A program made the translations under genes and the position numbers. Under the pieces are notes generated by a model that was given only the letters and a program-made list of their open reading frames with translations, was not told where the DNA came from and ran no database searches. A DNA stretch of 64,000 nucleotides. Origin: Urechis unicinctus (taxonomy: Eukaryota > Annelida > Polychaeta > Xenopneusta > Urechidae). Positions 11,401 through 20,888 of this stretch are shown here, one piece after another. Position 1 is the stretch's first letter; the number at the start of each line of letters is the position of its first letter. The stretch is from assembly GCA_034190875.2 (NCBI GenBank), contig CM067346.1:48282684-48346683 (forward strand). Reading direction: 5' to 3'.

Positions 11401-11740
11401 TGACAAGTCGATCAATCAATCGATCGATCGATCCATTCATCAATCAATCAATCATCAATCAATCAATTTATCTATCAATCCAACGAATAACTGATCCAAC
11501 ATTAAGATGGCAATCAATGGAAAAATGAATCGATCTATCAATCGATTAATCAAAACATCAATCCATCCATTAATCAATAAGTCAATCCGCCGAACAATAA
11601 ATCAGTCGATTAAACACTGACACAATATATCAATTACGCAATTGGATATCATAATGCAACAAAATTCCCCGATCTCTAAAGTCATAACGGCATCCCTGGC
11701 GGTCGCGAACCAGCCACATATATTGTCAACGTCGATGTCA
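11401..11740. repeat. AATC tetranucleotide tract and dispersed repeat B, copy 2
   Basis: Bases 11,401-11,620 are degenerate (AATC)n with interspersed GATC and CATT units. The tract runs into a segment sharing TGGATATCATA, CATAACGG and ATGTCAACAATA blocks with 3,210-3,300. The combination of an AATC tract followed by the same downstream sequence at both loci suggests copies of one element with a microsatellite-like end. Confidence 0.5.
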
Positions 11741-12328
11741 ACAATAATAAAATGCTCTGCTCTTTCAAAAGAGCTTAGAATGGATGTTTCTGAATTCCTT
11801 ACATACAAGCGAACCCATAAACACAGATAAAAAAACATTGGGAAGCACAACATCGATAAACCAAATATCTCCAAAATGTAGTCTAACCTGCTAGTGCTAC
11901 ACAGGAGGCCAACACAAGTTGAACAAACACGCATTCAACTGGTTCATTATGTGACCAATGATTTGTGAAATGAACCGGGGTGATATTAGAGATAGACAAA
12001 CCGATCAAACACGACTGCTTACAAACAAGAGCCATTTTAAGGGTTGGCCAGCGAAAAACAAGTCTATGTAACGTCATAAGCACAAACTTACCCCACTTGT
12101 CTTCGTTGATACTTCCAGAAACGAAACTGAAACTCAATTGGGGACGCTATATATCCCCCCATTTGAATCTGAAGAGGTTCGCTATTGACATTTTAGTAAT
12201 CATTCATTAAAATTGTTCTTCATAGTTCTTTAAGGGTACAAATTAAACTCAGAATTTTTGTTACAACACCAACGCCTTTATTGCGAATATTATTATATAT
12301 TTTAATACATTAACAATTCTGTGCAAGT
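11741..12328. other. Intergenic, nothing recognised
   Basis: AT-rich spacer upstream of the tRNA gene. Only short frames are present. No promoter element is evident beyond the tRNA-internal A and B boxes. Confidence 0.5.
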
Positions 12329-12410
12329 GACGAGGTGGCCGAGTGGTTAAGGCGATGGACTGCTAATCCATTGGGCTCTGCCCGCGTGGGTTCGAATCCC
12401 ATCCTCGTCG
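12329..12410 (+). tRNA. tRNA-Ser (anticodon GCT)
   Basis: An 82-base class II tRNA with a 7-bp acceptor stem (GACGAGG pairing with CCTCGTC), discriminator G at 12,410, A box GTGGCCGAGTGG, anticodon loop CTGCTAA with GCT at 12,362-12,364, a variable arm (GGGCTCTGCCC), and a B box/T arm GGGTTCGAATCCC. No intron is present. A TTTT Pol III terminator follows at 12,418-12,421. It decodes AGC/AGU serine codons. It looks fully functional, since every stem pairs and the invariant bases are present. Confidence 0.97.
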
Positions 12411-13190
12411 ATAGATGTTTTATTTCGAAGTTAGAGGAGCTGTACCTGGGAATGCTTGTTTTGGATAAGGCCAATAAGATAAGATAATTTATTAGCCCTA
12501 TTCGGGAATTTGCTTTACAGTCTACAATTGACTCGTGTCTCTCTGTCACTCTCCTCGTGCCCCAGCTAGCTCTTTCGAACTAAGTACGGGAGTGATGCAT
12601 GCACTCCCTCTTACGACAAGGTGATATATAGAACCTGACGTTGGTCTTTTGGGCTAGCCCCAGCCCCTGCTAGGCCCGTGTTTTGGCAGGAAAATTCCAG
12701 ATGGCGCTGGAAGTGGAAGACGGGTGCTGTGATGAAGAAGCAGTGACCCGCAGATATCGAGCAGTTCCTTCCTGGTGTAGGACAGCATATGCATTATTTG
12801 CACACGGTCGTCACATGATCGGCAACTCACGTTACATATTGATGTGGTGGTCAGAAAGACGGCTGGTCGTATGGTGACGTTGATGTAGTTTCCAAGGTCG
12901 AAGAGTGAAAAGACACTGGAAACAGGACCAGGCAAAGCACGTGGCTTTCCTAGAAGCGAAGCGCGTAGTTGAGTAGCGGGAAAAACACAATGTCCCGTTC
13001 TGGGCAGCTGATGAGAAAGTCCAACAGATTCAGATATATCCTTTGATTCAAAGATGTTGTAGACGATCTTATTCACACACTGCACTAAAAACACAAGCCC
13101 AACAAAGGCCAAAACACGAGGAAAATGACAGAAAAACACGAGGACACACTAGACTGCGTGTCGCCGCGGTGCAGCGCCACCTAGTTTATA
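12411..13190 (-). other. Spacer with a 161-codon minus-strand frame, possibly LINE-derived
   Basis: A minus-strand open frame at 12,654-13,139 begins with a hydrophobic stretch (FVGLVFLVQC) and contains RPAVFLTTTSICNVSCR and MLSYTRKELLDICGSLLLHH. The YTRKELLDI type of motif is reminiscent of the 5' part of some LINE open frames, which often precedes the endonuclease, but here nothing recognisable follows. It lies immediately beyond the 3' end of the neighbouring LINE and on the same strand. It could be the truncated start of another retroelement or a chance frame. Confidence 0.25.
12418..12421 (+). terminator. RNA polymerase III terminator of tRNA-Ser
   Basis: A run of four T residues begins eight bases after the mature 3' end of the tRNA. 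This is the standard Pol III stop signal in animals. Confidence 0.8.
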
Positions 13191-13526
13191 GACAATGACA
13201 ATGACGTTTATTAGCAATCACGCGCCCTCTAGGAGCATATACAATCGAGTTATTTACATGATTTTGATCAGAGAAGGTGCAACATACAATACAGTGGGAA
13301 CACAATAAGTGTGCAACTAATTCTACTTCAAAATTAAAGACATTTCAATACAAACGGCACACATTGAGATAAAGCATAGTTACAGGGTTGGATTCCTAAG
13401 TGAGACCACTGACCGAGACACCTGAAGCTGAGGGTTGTTGGCCATTTAGAGCCAGTTTGCGAATCTCGAGCGATTCCCTTATGAATTTGCCAATGTTTTT
13501 ATTCAAGAGTTTGTCCTCGTTACTCA

Positions 13527-14915
13527 TCATCCATATATATTTGTCATTGGGTGACAGGTGAGAAAATTTTTGTTGTTTATGTCAATATCGTTAAACAATG
13601 GGGCTCTTTTGTTTTTATATTTGGGGCATGTGATCATGAAATGTGTTTCATCTTCTGTAGCTTGCATTGCGCAGCACTGACATGTTCTATCGTTTGGGTT
13701 TGAAATGGTTCCCCTCATTGCTTCTATATTTAATGGATGGGAGCTCAGGCGTGATACTGCAGTTCTGTGGTTGATATTGTCTATATTAAGCAAGTATTTC
13801 TCGAGTCCAAAGTTTTGTTTGAAAAGTTTGTAGGTTCTCAGTTTATTTCCCCCTTGTCTTCCAGATAGGCTGTTAGTATTATTGAGTTTTTTGTGCCAGA
13901 ATTTTTCATAGAGAGTTTTCATCGCACCTTCGGCTCTTTTTGCAAATATCTTTATTTTGTTCTCAGGCACGTTAATGTTGTTGTATTGTAGATGTATGTG
14001 CTCCAATATTGATGTTAATTTTCCAAACCATGACTTTTTCGTTGTAGGATGTTCCTTTTGACTTTCTATTAGTGCTTCTTTGGCTAGACAGCCTCCAGAT
14101 TTTAATTTGGTAGAAAGAAAGAACTTTATTGAATTAGTTATGGCATGAAGACTAAGTGGGTGTCTGCCCAGTTCACCCCTGATTCCTATAATCGAGGTGT
14201 GTCTTTTCACATGTAGTATTCTCCTGTAGAATTTTAACTCTAACTGAGAAAGTTTATTGTTATCCAGATTTTGTTCGAATGCATTTGGGGATCGTGACTG
14301 TGTCAGTCCAATATCTACTCCCCACACTTCAGAACCATACAGTAGTATGGGTTTTATGGTATGATCGAAGATATGCATCATGGTGCTTATATTATAGTTA
14401 TGACCCAGGAGTTTATTTAGTTTGTATAGGGCCTTAAGGCTTTTATGGTAGAGGGTATCAACAGAGTCCTTCAGTTTACCATTAGTGGTAAAGTTTATAC
14501 CAAGATAAGGGTAATTATCCACACACTCAAGTTGGTGGCCTCCATAAACAAAATTTTCCCTGAGATGTGTTCCATTTTGGTTAAATATGATAATTTTTGT
14601 TTTGTTCAAATTGACTTCTAGTCGCCATGTCTCAGAATATGCCTTCACTGCATCAATGCAGTTCTGGAGACCCTGCTGGCTGGTTGAAACAAGGACAACA
14701 TCGTCTGCATATAACAGGCTATTGAGATGTGTTGAACCTATCGTCACCTCATTTGTGTGGCCATTGTTTTGAATTTGTTCAACTAAGTCGTTTATGTATA
14801 TATTGAATAAACTTGGACTCAAATTATCTCCTTGCCGAACACCTATGTCCGAGGAGAAAAAAGCTGTGTGCTTTTCATTGTTCACTTTGACACATAGCTT
14901 TGTTTTTGAGTACAT
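13527..14915 (-). CDS. LINE reverse transcriptase palm/thumb and C-terminal zinc motif
   Basis: Continuation of the LINE polyprotein. GVRQGDNLSPSLFNIYINDL and the catalytic box LLYADDVVLVS are textbook reverse-transcriptase motifs. They are followed by the thumb (RLEVNLNKTKIIIFN) and a long connector (HTIKPILLYGSEVWG, GELGRHPLSLH). The C-terminus carries CQCCAMQATEDETHFMITCP, a probable zinc-binding motif common in animal LINEs. About 45 codons upstream of the first ATG (to 15,030) also belong to the protein. No internal stops occur across 462 codons, implying a fairly young insertion. Confidence 0.88.
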   Translation of the reverse strand: MYSKTKLCVKVNNEKHTAFFSSDIGVRQGDNLSPSLFNIYINDLVEQIQNNGHTNEVTIGSTHLNSLLYADDVVLVSTSQQGLQNCIDAVKAYSETWRLEVNLNKTKIIIFNQNGTHLRENFVYGGHQLECVDNYPYLGINFTTNGKLKDSVDTLYHKSLKALYKLNKLLGHNYNISTMMHIFDHTIKPILLYGSEVWGVDIGLTQSRSPNAFEQNLDNNKLSQLELKFYRRILHVKRHTSIIGIRGELGRHPLSLHAITNSIKFFLSTKLKSGGCLAKEALIESQKEHPTTKKSWFGKLTSILEHIHLQYNNINVPENKIKIFAKRAEGAMKTLYEKFWHKKLNNTNSLSGRQGGNKLRTYKLFKQNFGLEKYLLNIDNINHRTAVSRLSSHPLNIEAMRGTISNPNDRTCQCCAMQATEDETHFMITCPKYKNKRAPLFNDIDINNKNFLTCHPMTNIYG

Positions 14916-14959
14916 GTCTTTGATATATCTGTAAAAATAATTATTTATTCCTAGCCTGG

Positions 14960-16984
14960 CTAATTTGAGAAGCAGCCCTGTGTGCCATACTCTATCAAAT
15001 GCTTGCCGAAAATCGACAAAGCATGTATATAGTTTTTTTGGCCCTTTGATTTGGTATATTTATCAACTATAGTCTTCATGGTAAAAATATGATCAGAAGT
15101 GCTCGAGTTCTTTTTGAACCCGGCTTGATGTTGTGAGATAATGTTGTTTTCTTCCAAGTAGTTTTGTAACCTCACATTCATGATTGAGTTAAATAGTTTA
15201 CCAAGAGCACTTGTTACAGTAATCCCTCTATAGTTTTGGGGTTCAAAAATAGATCCTTTTTTGTGAATATTACTTATATATCCCTTGCACCACTGGTCTG
15301 GGTATAGTCCAAGTGAGTACACTTTGTTGAAGAGTTTAACTATACACGGTAACATATGGTCTTTCGAGGTTTTTATCATTTCATTTGTTATTGCATCTAG
15401 ACCTGGGCTTTTGTTATTTTTCAGCTTATTTATGGCTTGCAGTGTTTCTTTTGGGTCAATCCTGAAGTCAAGTTTGCTGAAGTTACGGGTTGAGAGGAGA
15501 TTTGAGAGTTCATTGTTCACATCGTTACTTTGAATATTTGGGTCTTTGTTGAGTTTTGTGAGATAGTCAAACCATGCACCTGGTTCAATGTTATTAGCTT
15601 TGTTTTTATTTTCCGGTGTTGTTTTTATATCTTCTAGTAATTGCCAGAACTTCTTTGGGTTAGTTTTTTGCAAAGAGTTAAGTTTATTAATTTGTTCGTT
15701 CATGTAATGTCTTTTTGAGTATTTCATTTCCTTTCTGTATCTTTTTAGAGCTAAGAAGTAACTCCTTCTATGTTCCCCTGTTGCCGACTTACACATTAGC
15801 CTGGCCTTTGTTGCTGTTTCTCTTTTTAGTCTGGTCAATTGCGTAGTATTCCAAGGAGTCGTTTTGGGTCTTTGGACTTTGGTTTTAAGTTTCAGAGATA
15901 ACTTTGCTGCATGCTCATATACATTGATGAGTTTAGTCGAGGCCACGAGAAGGTCCTCTGGTGTATTGCACACGTCTAGTGCACGTAGTGTTTCTTTAAT
16001 ATGGGTCTGTATCGGGGGAAGATCAAGTGCTGCCTTAAATGAGACTTCGCTATTGTCATGCCATTGAAATTTGGTGGGCGAGTCATGGAGTTGAACTGAG
16101 CACCCACTGGGTTGGGGCCTTTCAGCTACTAAAGTGAAGGAGATCATACAGTGGTCAGTAATGTCCCCAATAAATTCATGAACTTTGAAGTAAGGTATTT
16201 TGCGCAAGAGCGAATCACTGCATATTCCATAATCTACAGTGCTGCTACCGTTATATTGGTAACTAGTATAGTAGCCAAAGGTATCGCCCAGTTTCCTACC
16301 ATTTAGTATTCGCAACTGAGCTCCAATACAGATTTCAAGAAGGTGCTTCCCTCTTTTGTCTAGTGTTGTATCTAGGCTTGATCGTGAGATTAGGTTTGTG
16401 TCTAAAGTATATTCATCTCCCACAGGCAAATGTTTTTCACAATCATTGCTTATGAAATCATTGCTTGCTCCTACCCTGGCATTCAGGTCTCCCATCAACA
16501 GGATGTCACCAGTTTTTTTATAGATGAATATATCTGTCTCATTTTTGTCCAGAAGATTTTGTTCTTGTCTTTTGCTATATGTAGCTTCAGGGGGAGGTAT
16601 GTATGCTACGCACAAGTGGATGTCCCTAATCAAACCAAAATATTGATTGTCTAGGGTTAACCATACATAGTCATTGTGAGTAGAGGATTTGATTGTGATC
16701 CCACCAGTTATATGTGGGTTCATCAATATAAGTATACCTCCTGAGCCATGGGGTGCTTTGATGTGTTTTGGCCTAGGGAAACTTCGAGTAATGTAATCAT
16801 TGATATGGATGTCATCATTCATACCCTCAACTGCATGTGTCTCAGTTAGACCAACAATATCAAAGTCAGAGATCTGCTTTAAAAAATCCACATTAGAACA
16901 TACATCTTTTCCCTTAGCAACCATTCCCTGAACATTCCAACATCCCATTCTTAAATAAGTGTTCCTTTCATTCATATGGTCCAT
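14960..16984 (-). CDS. LINE endonuclease and N-terminal reverse transcriptase
   Basis: I start the frame at the ATG whose complement is 16,982-16,984 (MDHMNERN), because the endonuclease begins right after it with LRMGCWNVQGM. The frame itself is open further upstream. Endonuclease signatures visible: IVGLTETHA, GGILILMN, DILLMGDLNARVG, STVDYGICS and GDITDHCMISF, with catalytic E, D/N and D/H residues in family order. The reverse transcriptase then begins: NKSPGLDAITNEMIK, SNIHKKGSIFEPQNYRGI, and SQHQAGFKKNSSTSDHIF. The frame leaves the protein at a homopolymer (T7 on the plus strand, 15,033-15,039). After it, the correct continuation CFVDFRQAFDRVWH is in the next frame. Confidence 0.85.
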   Translation of the reverse strand: MDHMNERNTYLRMGCWNVQGMVAKGKDVCSNVDFLKQISDFDIVGLTETHAVEGMNDDIHINDYITRSFPRPKHIKAPHGSGGILILMNPHITGGITIKSSTHNDYVWLTLDNQYFGLIRDIHLCVAYIPPPEATYSKRQEQNLLDKNETDIFIYKKTGDILLMGDLNARVGASNDFISNDCEKHLPVGDEYTLDTNLISRSSLDTTLDKRGKHLLEICIGAQLRILNGRKLGDTFGYYTSYQYNGSSTVDYGICSDSLLRKIPYFKVHEFIGDITDHCMISFTLVAERPQPSGCSVQLHDSPTKFQWHDNSEVSFKAALDLPPIQTHIKETLRALDVCNTPEDLLVASTKLINVYEHAAKLSLKLKTKVQRPKTTPWNTTQLTRLKRETATKARLMCKSATGEHRRSYFLALKRYRKEMKYSKRHYMNEQINKLNSLQKTNPKKFWQLLEDIKTTPENKNKANNIEPGAWFDYLTKLNKDPNIQSNDVNNELSNLLSTRNFSKLDFRIDPKETLQAINKLKNNKSPGLDAITNEMIKTSKDHMLPCIVKLFNKVYSLGLYPDQWCKGYISNIHKKGSIFEPQNYRGITVTSALGKLFNSIMNVRLQNYLEENNIISQHQAGFKKNSSTSDHIFTMKTIVDKYTKSKGQKNYIHALSIFGKHLIEYGTQGCFSN

Positions 16985-17150
16985 TTTAGGATAAAGTTTT
17001 ACATTAATGAAATAGCAATGAAATACATGTTGTGAATCCAATAAAATACTCAACTTTTGTTTATTTGTAATAATGTCCAAGTAGGCTGACATAGTGGTAT
17101 ACAATTGCATTGTGTAGTTAACTGTTAACATCCTATGTAAAAGTGAGTAT

Positions 17151-17938
17151 TACAAAATCAGCAGCGTTAGACATCAATATAGAGATCATCCCTCAACGGC
17201 TTTCTTTTTCAATCCAGCTACAACTTTTTATAAATGCACATCGTAAATCGAAATTGTTGTCAAGTTTAGTATTACTATTAGCATAGGCAAAGCACCCGCC
17301 CCTGGTGTTTTGATGATCTGATGCCACATAGCTAGGCTTACAGCTAGGCAAAGAAAGTTCGCCTCTGACCTCGAAAACCCGTACCCGTCGTTCAAGGTGA
17401 AAATGGCATAAAAGCGTACCCCATCGTACAAGGTGTTATACAAATGTATAACGTATAATCCGTCGTACGTCGTAGGCAGGATAAAAGTGGCGGATAAATC
17501 TCAAAATGTTATGAGCAGATTTCTGATTACATGCAGTAACACCTTTGCGCGCTTGCACGGTCGAGCCAAAGGGTTTGTATACATAGAAGATATCGGTTAG
17601 CCGGCCAATGCAAATCCCTGTGGACTGAGCGTGTGATTCTTGGGGCGTCACACAGGGACCATTCATTGCATATGCATTGTCAACGATCGGTTGGAAATCA
17701 CGGGAGAAAATCTCGACATACTGCATGGGAAGAGAAAACATACCCCGGTGTACAAAACGAAGACCCCAAAAACCCGTTGTTCTGATTGAAGCTGAAAAAC
17801 ATACCCCCCAGGCCCAATAAAACCTGTCGTACAAGTCGAAAAAACATAGCCCGTCGCGCGGCACATCTAGGCCTATACTACCTCTATACACTTAAGTGTC
17901 CCCCCCCCCCGGGGGCCTACAAGACGTCTGAGTATATA
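17151..17938. repeat. Long copy of the inverted-terminus repeat family C
   Basis: The stretch shares GACCTCGAAAACCCGTACCC, the CATCGTACAAGGTGTTAT block and the terminal ACTTAAGTG plus C-tract (17,889-17,910) with the compact copy at 23,721-23,940. Its middle contains several degenerate repeats of a motif like CCCGTCGTACAAGTCGAAAA. The left terminal repeat seen in the compact copy is not evident here. Part of it (17,570-17,700, GCCGGCCAATGCAAATCCC) also resembles 19,290-19,390. Noncoding. Confidence 0.55.
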
Positions 17939-18032
17939 TTTATATTACCGTCGTGCGCGGCTACAGTTAACCCTTCAGGTAGCCGCGGCTACAGTTAACC
18001 CTTCAGGTAGCCGCGCACGACGGAAATATAAA
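17939..18032. repeat. Nested palindrome: 26-bp inverted repeat enclosing two hairpins
   Basis: The outer arms 17,939-17,964 (TTTATATTACCGTCGTGCGC then GGCTAC) and 18,007-18,032 are reverse complements with one mismatch. The interior contains two direct copies of GCGGCTACAGTTAACCCTTC followed by AGGTAGCCGC. Each copy is itself a hairpin with 8-bp arms, GCGGCTAC/GTAGCCGC. The whole 94-bp block could fold as one long stem or as a pair of hairpins. Confidence 0.9.
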
Positions 18033-18418
18033 CAAGAGGCCCATGAGAGCCATGTGGGAACTTGGCGAACTGCATCCAAATAATTGCAACAATTTCAGAA
18101 TGGGGCCACAATTGACCAAAATCGGCCAAACATTACATAAGTTATCATGGATTATAATATTTTGTGGCGAATGGGGTATATTTAGAAAAAGTTTACAATT
18201 ACATTACACTTTCAGAATATCTAAACTGTTTTTAAATGAAATTCTAAAGCATGGACGTATTGAGCATTGAACTTGTGTCATTTTTTGAAAACTTTGATGC
18301 TATTGTAACCGGAAGTGACGTCATCGACATTTATGATATTTTAGGATACGTCTTGGTATGCTGCGGAAAACATGTGAAACAATTTTTATTACAATCGGAC
18401 ATGTATTGACGATTTTAT

Positions 18419-19110
18419 AGGCGCTCAAAATATTCATGAAACTTTTGTTGCCATTTGGACCGATACCACTTTTTTTCGACCTTAGGCGCTTGGGAAAACC
18501 ATTGCTTGGATCGCCGTATATGTCATTAGAAAAAGTTTGCAATTTGAATGAGCTACACGATGGTGTAAAGTAACGATCCGACCATTATTAACAGAGTTAT
18601 TCGAGGTACTAGTTTTTCACTTATTCGATGACCTTGACCTTAGTTTCAGGTCAAGGTCAAAACAAAACCTCTCGGTTCAGGGCATCATTACCCCCTAACG
18701 ATGGGTGAAGAAAAAATTTGAAAATTTCCAAAATTGCGACCTGTATCGCGGATCACAACAAATGATATCTGATAGGCGCTCAACATATTCATGAAACTTT
18801 TGTTGCCATTTGGACCGATACCACTTTTTTTTTACCTTAGGCGCTTGGGAAAACCATTGGCTGGATCGTCGTATATGTCATAAGAAAAAGTTTGCAATTT
18901 GAATGAGCTACACGATGGTGTAAAGTTTGTAACGATCCGACCATTATTAACAGAGTTATTCGAGGTACTAGTTTTTCACTTATTCGATGACCCTGATCTT
19001 AGTTTTGGGTCAAGGTCAAAACAAAACCTCTCGGTTCTGCGCATAATCGACGCCTAACGATTGGCGAAAAAAAAATTGGAAAATTTCAAAAATTGCGACC
19101 TGTATCGCGA
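18419..19110. repeat. Two-copy tandem duplication, about 355 bp period
   Basis: Bases 18,419-18,755 and 18,774-19,110 are near-identical in order: GGCGCTCAA(A/C)ATATTCATGA, a TTTGGACCGATACCAC block, GTTTGCAATTTGAATGAGC, CGATCCGACCATTATTAACA, and the closing AATTGCGACCTGTATCGCG. Differences are single bases plus a short TTTG insertion. The block lies downstream of ACAAGAGGCCCATGAGAGCC (18,032-18,051), a lead-in I recall from common molluscan interspersed repeats. Each copy also has a GACCTTGACCTTAGTTT-like tract. Noncoding. Confidence 0.85.
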
Positions 19111-20888
19111 AACAAAAAAAATGTTTACAAACCAACATCCAAACATCCCACATACAAACCTGCGTGATCGCCATAACTTGGCGAAGGGATTCGCCAAGTT
19201 AATAAAACGTTGTGCACGGCTAGCCCTTCACAGACTTCAGGACGTCTGAGAAGACATATGTATAATACCATCCGATCGGGGCTAGGCTACAACAGGCCGG
19301 CCAAAGCAAATCCCAGCGGGCTAATACAGGTTCTCGGCCAGAAACACTGGCGAGCAAGCTACCTCGCCCAAAATGTCCATTGCATGTTGTATCGAGTTCC
19401 GCACCAGTGCTCTGCATGTGGATACGCTATTAAATGACTATTAAAGGGAGCTCTCAATGATAAATCACATGTCAATGCGATTCGTAAATTGAATCTTCCA
19501 CTTTACTTTACGAGGCTATCACTCTGTCACTCTCCTCGTAACATGTAAACAGGGCCCGCAGCCAACAGGCTAGGGGACCCTTGATTAGTTTTTTACCACA
19601 TCAGAATAAAATTCTGCACAGTGGGACCACGCCCAATGACTATCTCACTGAGGCGACTTCCCCGCTTTCGACCGTCTTTACTCAGTCCCGTTTTCGGAAT
19701 TCCTTATATTGGTATAAATGACCTCACATAGGCAACCACTTTGTCTTGGACCCAAGAGTGGCCGCCTCAGTTGAAGCTCCTAAGAGCTGCACAAAAGCAG
19801 TTGCTTCAGGTAAATTTTGACACAAATTCATCGAATCTATCTCTCATGTATCTACCATCTGGACACCTCACAGCCTTTTCTTTCCGTTTGTCCATTTTAT
19901 TCATGTAAGTATGCATTGTTTCGTCTTCGGTGCCATAAGTCAGACCTGATGTAAGAAAGATGTAACACAGCCATAGGAGGCATCATAGTAGACTTAATGG
20001 GTGCAGGTCAGGGTCACAGGCACCTTAGTAACAAGCTTTCGACAACACTCGATTTTGCTATGTGCAAGTCATAATGGATGAAGAAAGTGTATTTTATATG
20101 TATTCATTCCTCAAAATATTCAACATCAAATACATTATGATCAAATTTTTATTGACCATACAGTTGACAGCTTATTTAATTACAATCATAAACAAAAAGT
20201 TATAAATACATAAAGATTGTAAGATAATGATATGAAAAATGATGAAGATGTAAACATGGATACCTCACCATCAAATAATCCCATGCCAGGAGACTAACAG
20301 TAGGAACATTTAGCGAAGCAGTTGTCCAATAATACAGTGCCTTGCACTGTCACATTCAATTTTTGGTAGAGCAAGCAAGACTTTTGGTTTTGGGAATGCA
20401 GTCTGACTTGAAGGTACTGAGAGAAGAATACCAGAGCTGATTGGATTTCTGAAATCAAGTCACCAAACCTCTACACAAGGTATACAAATTTGACATTAAA
20501 AGCTGTTATGGAAGCAGTTGTAGTGTGAATGAGGGAGATACCTTAATGCACAGTAAACCTTGTCAAAAGTAAGCAAACCAACATTGTTTATTGTAATTAT
20601 TATGGTTTCAATAAAGTCCTTTACTTTTAAGGTTTTGTTTAAAAATCTTCCTAGAAAAGTGCAAGATATTTTTAGGTTAAATCCAACTAGAATGTGATCA
20701 TTTGGGTTCATAAAATGTCATCTAAAAAGCAGGTATTGCTAGATCAGCCCTGGTACATCAATAAAAAAATAAATCTTTTGAGAAAAGAGCCCGAATTTGA
20801 ATAATATATACCAGAGCAGAAATGTCTGTCAAGGACCCTATGCCATACGGCCAGTAAAAAACTATACAAACAACTTACCTTAAACCAT
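19111..20888. other. Intergenic, repeat fragment then spacer downstream of TBCB
   Basis: Bases 19,205-19,440 resemble 17,570-17,960 (shared GCCGGCCAAAGCAAATCCC, GGACGTCTGAG, GTCCATTGCATG). The rest is AT-rich and must include the 3' untranslated region of TBCB, whose stop codon is at 20,889. A TTTATT (AATAAA on the minus strand) at 20,587-20,592 is a possible poly(A) signal. Confidence 0.45.

Larger units (their letters stand above)
13191..17150 (-). mobile_element. APE-type non-LTR retrotransposon (LINE)
   Basis: Roughly 4 kb on the minus strand. The coding part (16,984 down to 13,527) carries an apurinic-like endonuclease, a reverse transcriptase and a C-terminal CxCC...H...C cluster. The 3' end is marked on the minus strand by AATAAA and a short CATTGT tandem tail at about 13,191-13,207, which is how several LINE clades end instead of with poly(A). 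No separate ORF1 is recognised upstream. The clade is not resolved; CR1/L2-like or a related group is possible. One frame interruption separates the two halves. Confidence 0.85.

Noticed and set aside
15285-16654. Several plus-strand frames of 67-82 codons
   Set aside because: They are antisense to the LINE endonuclease/reverse transcriptase coding sequence.
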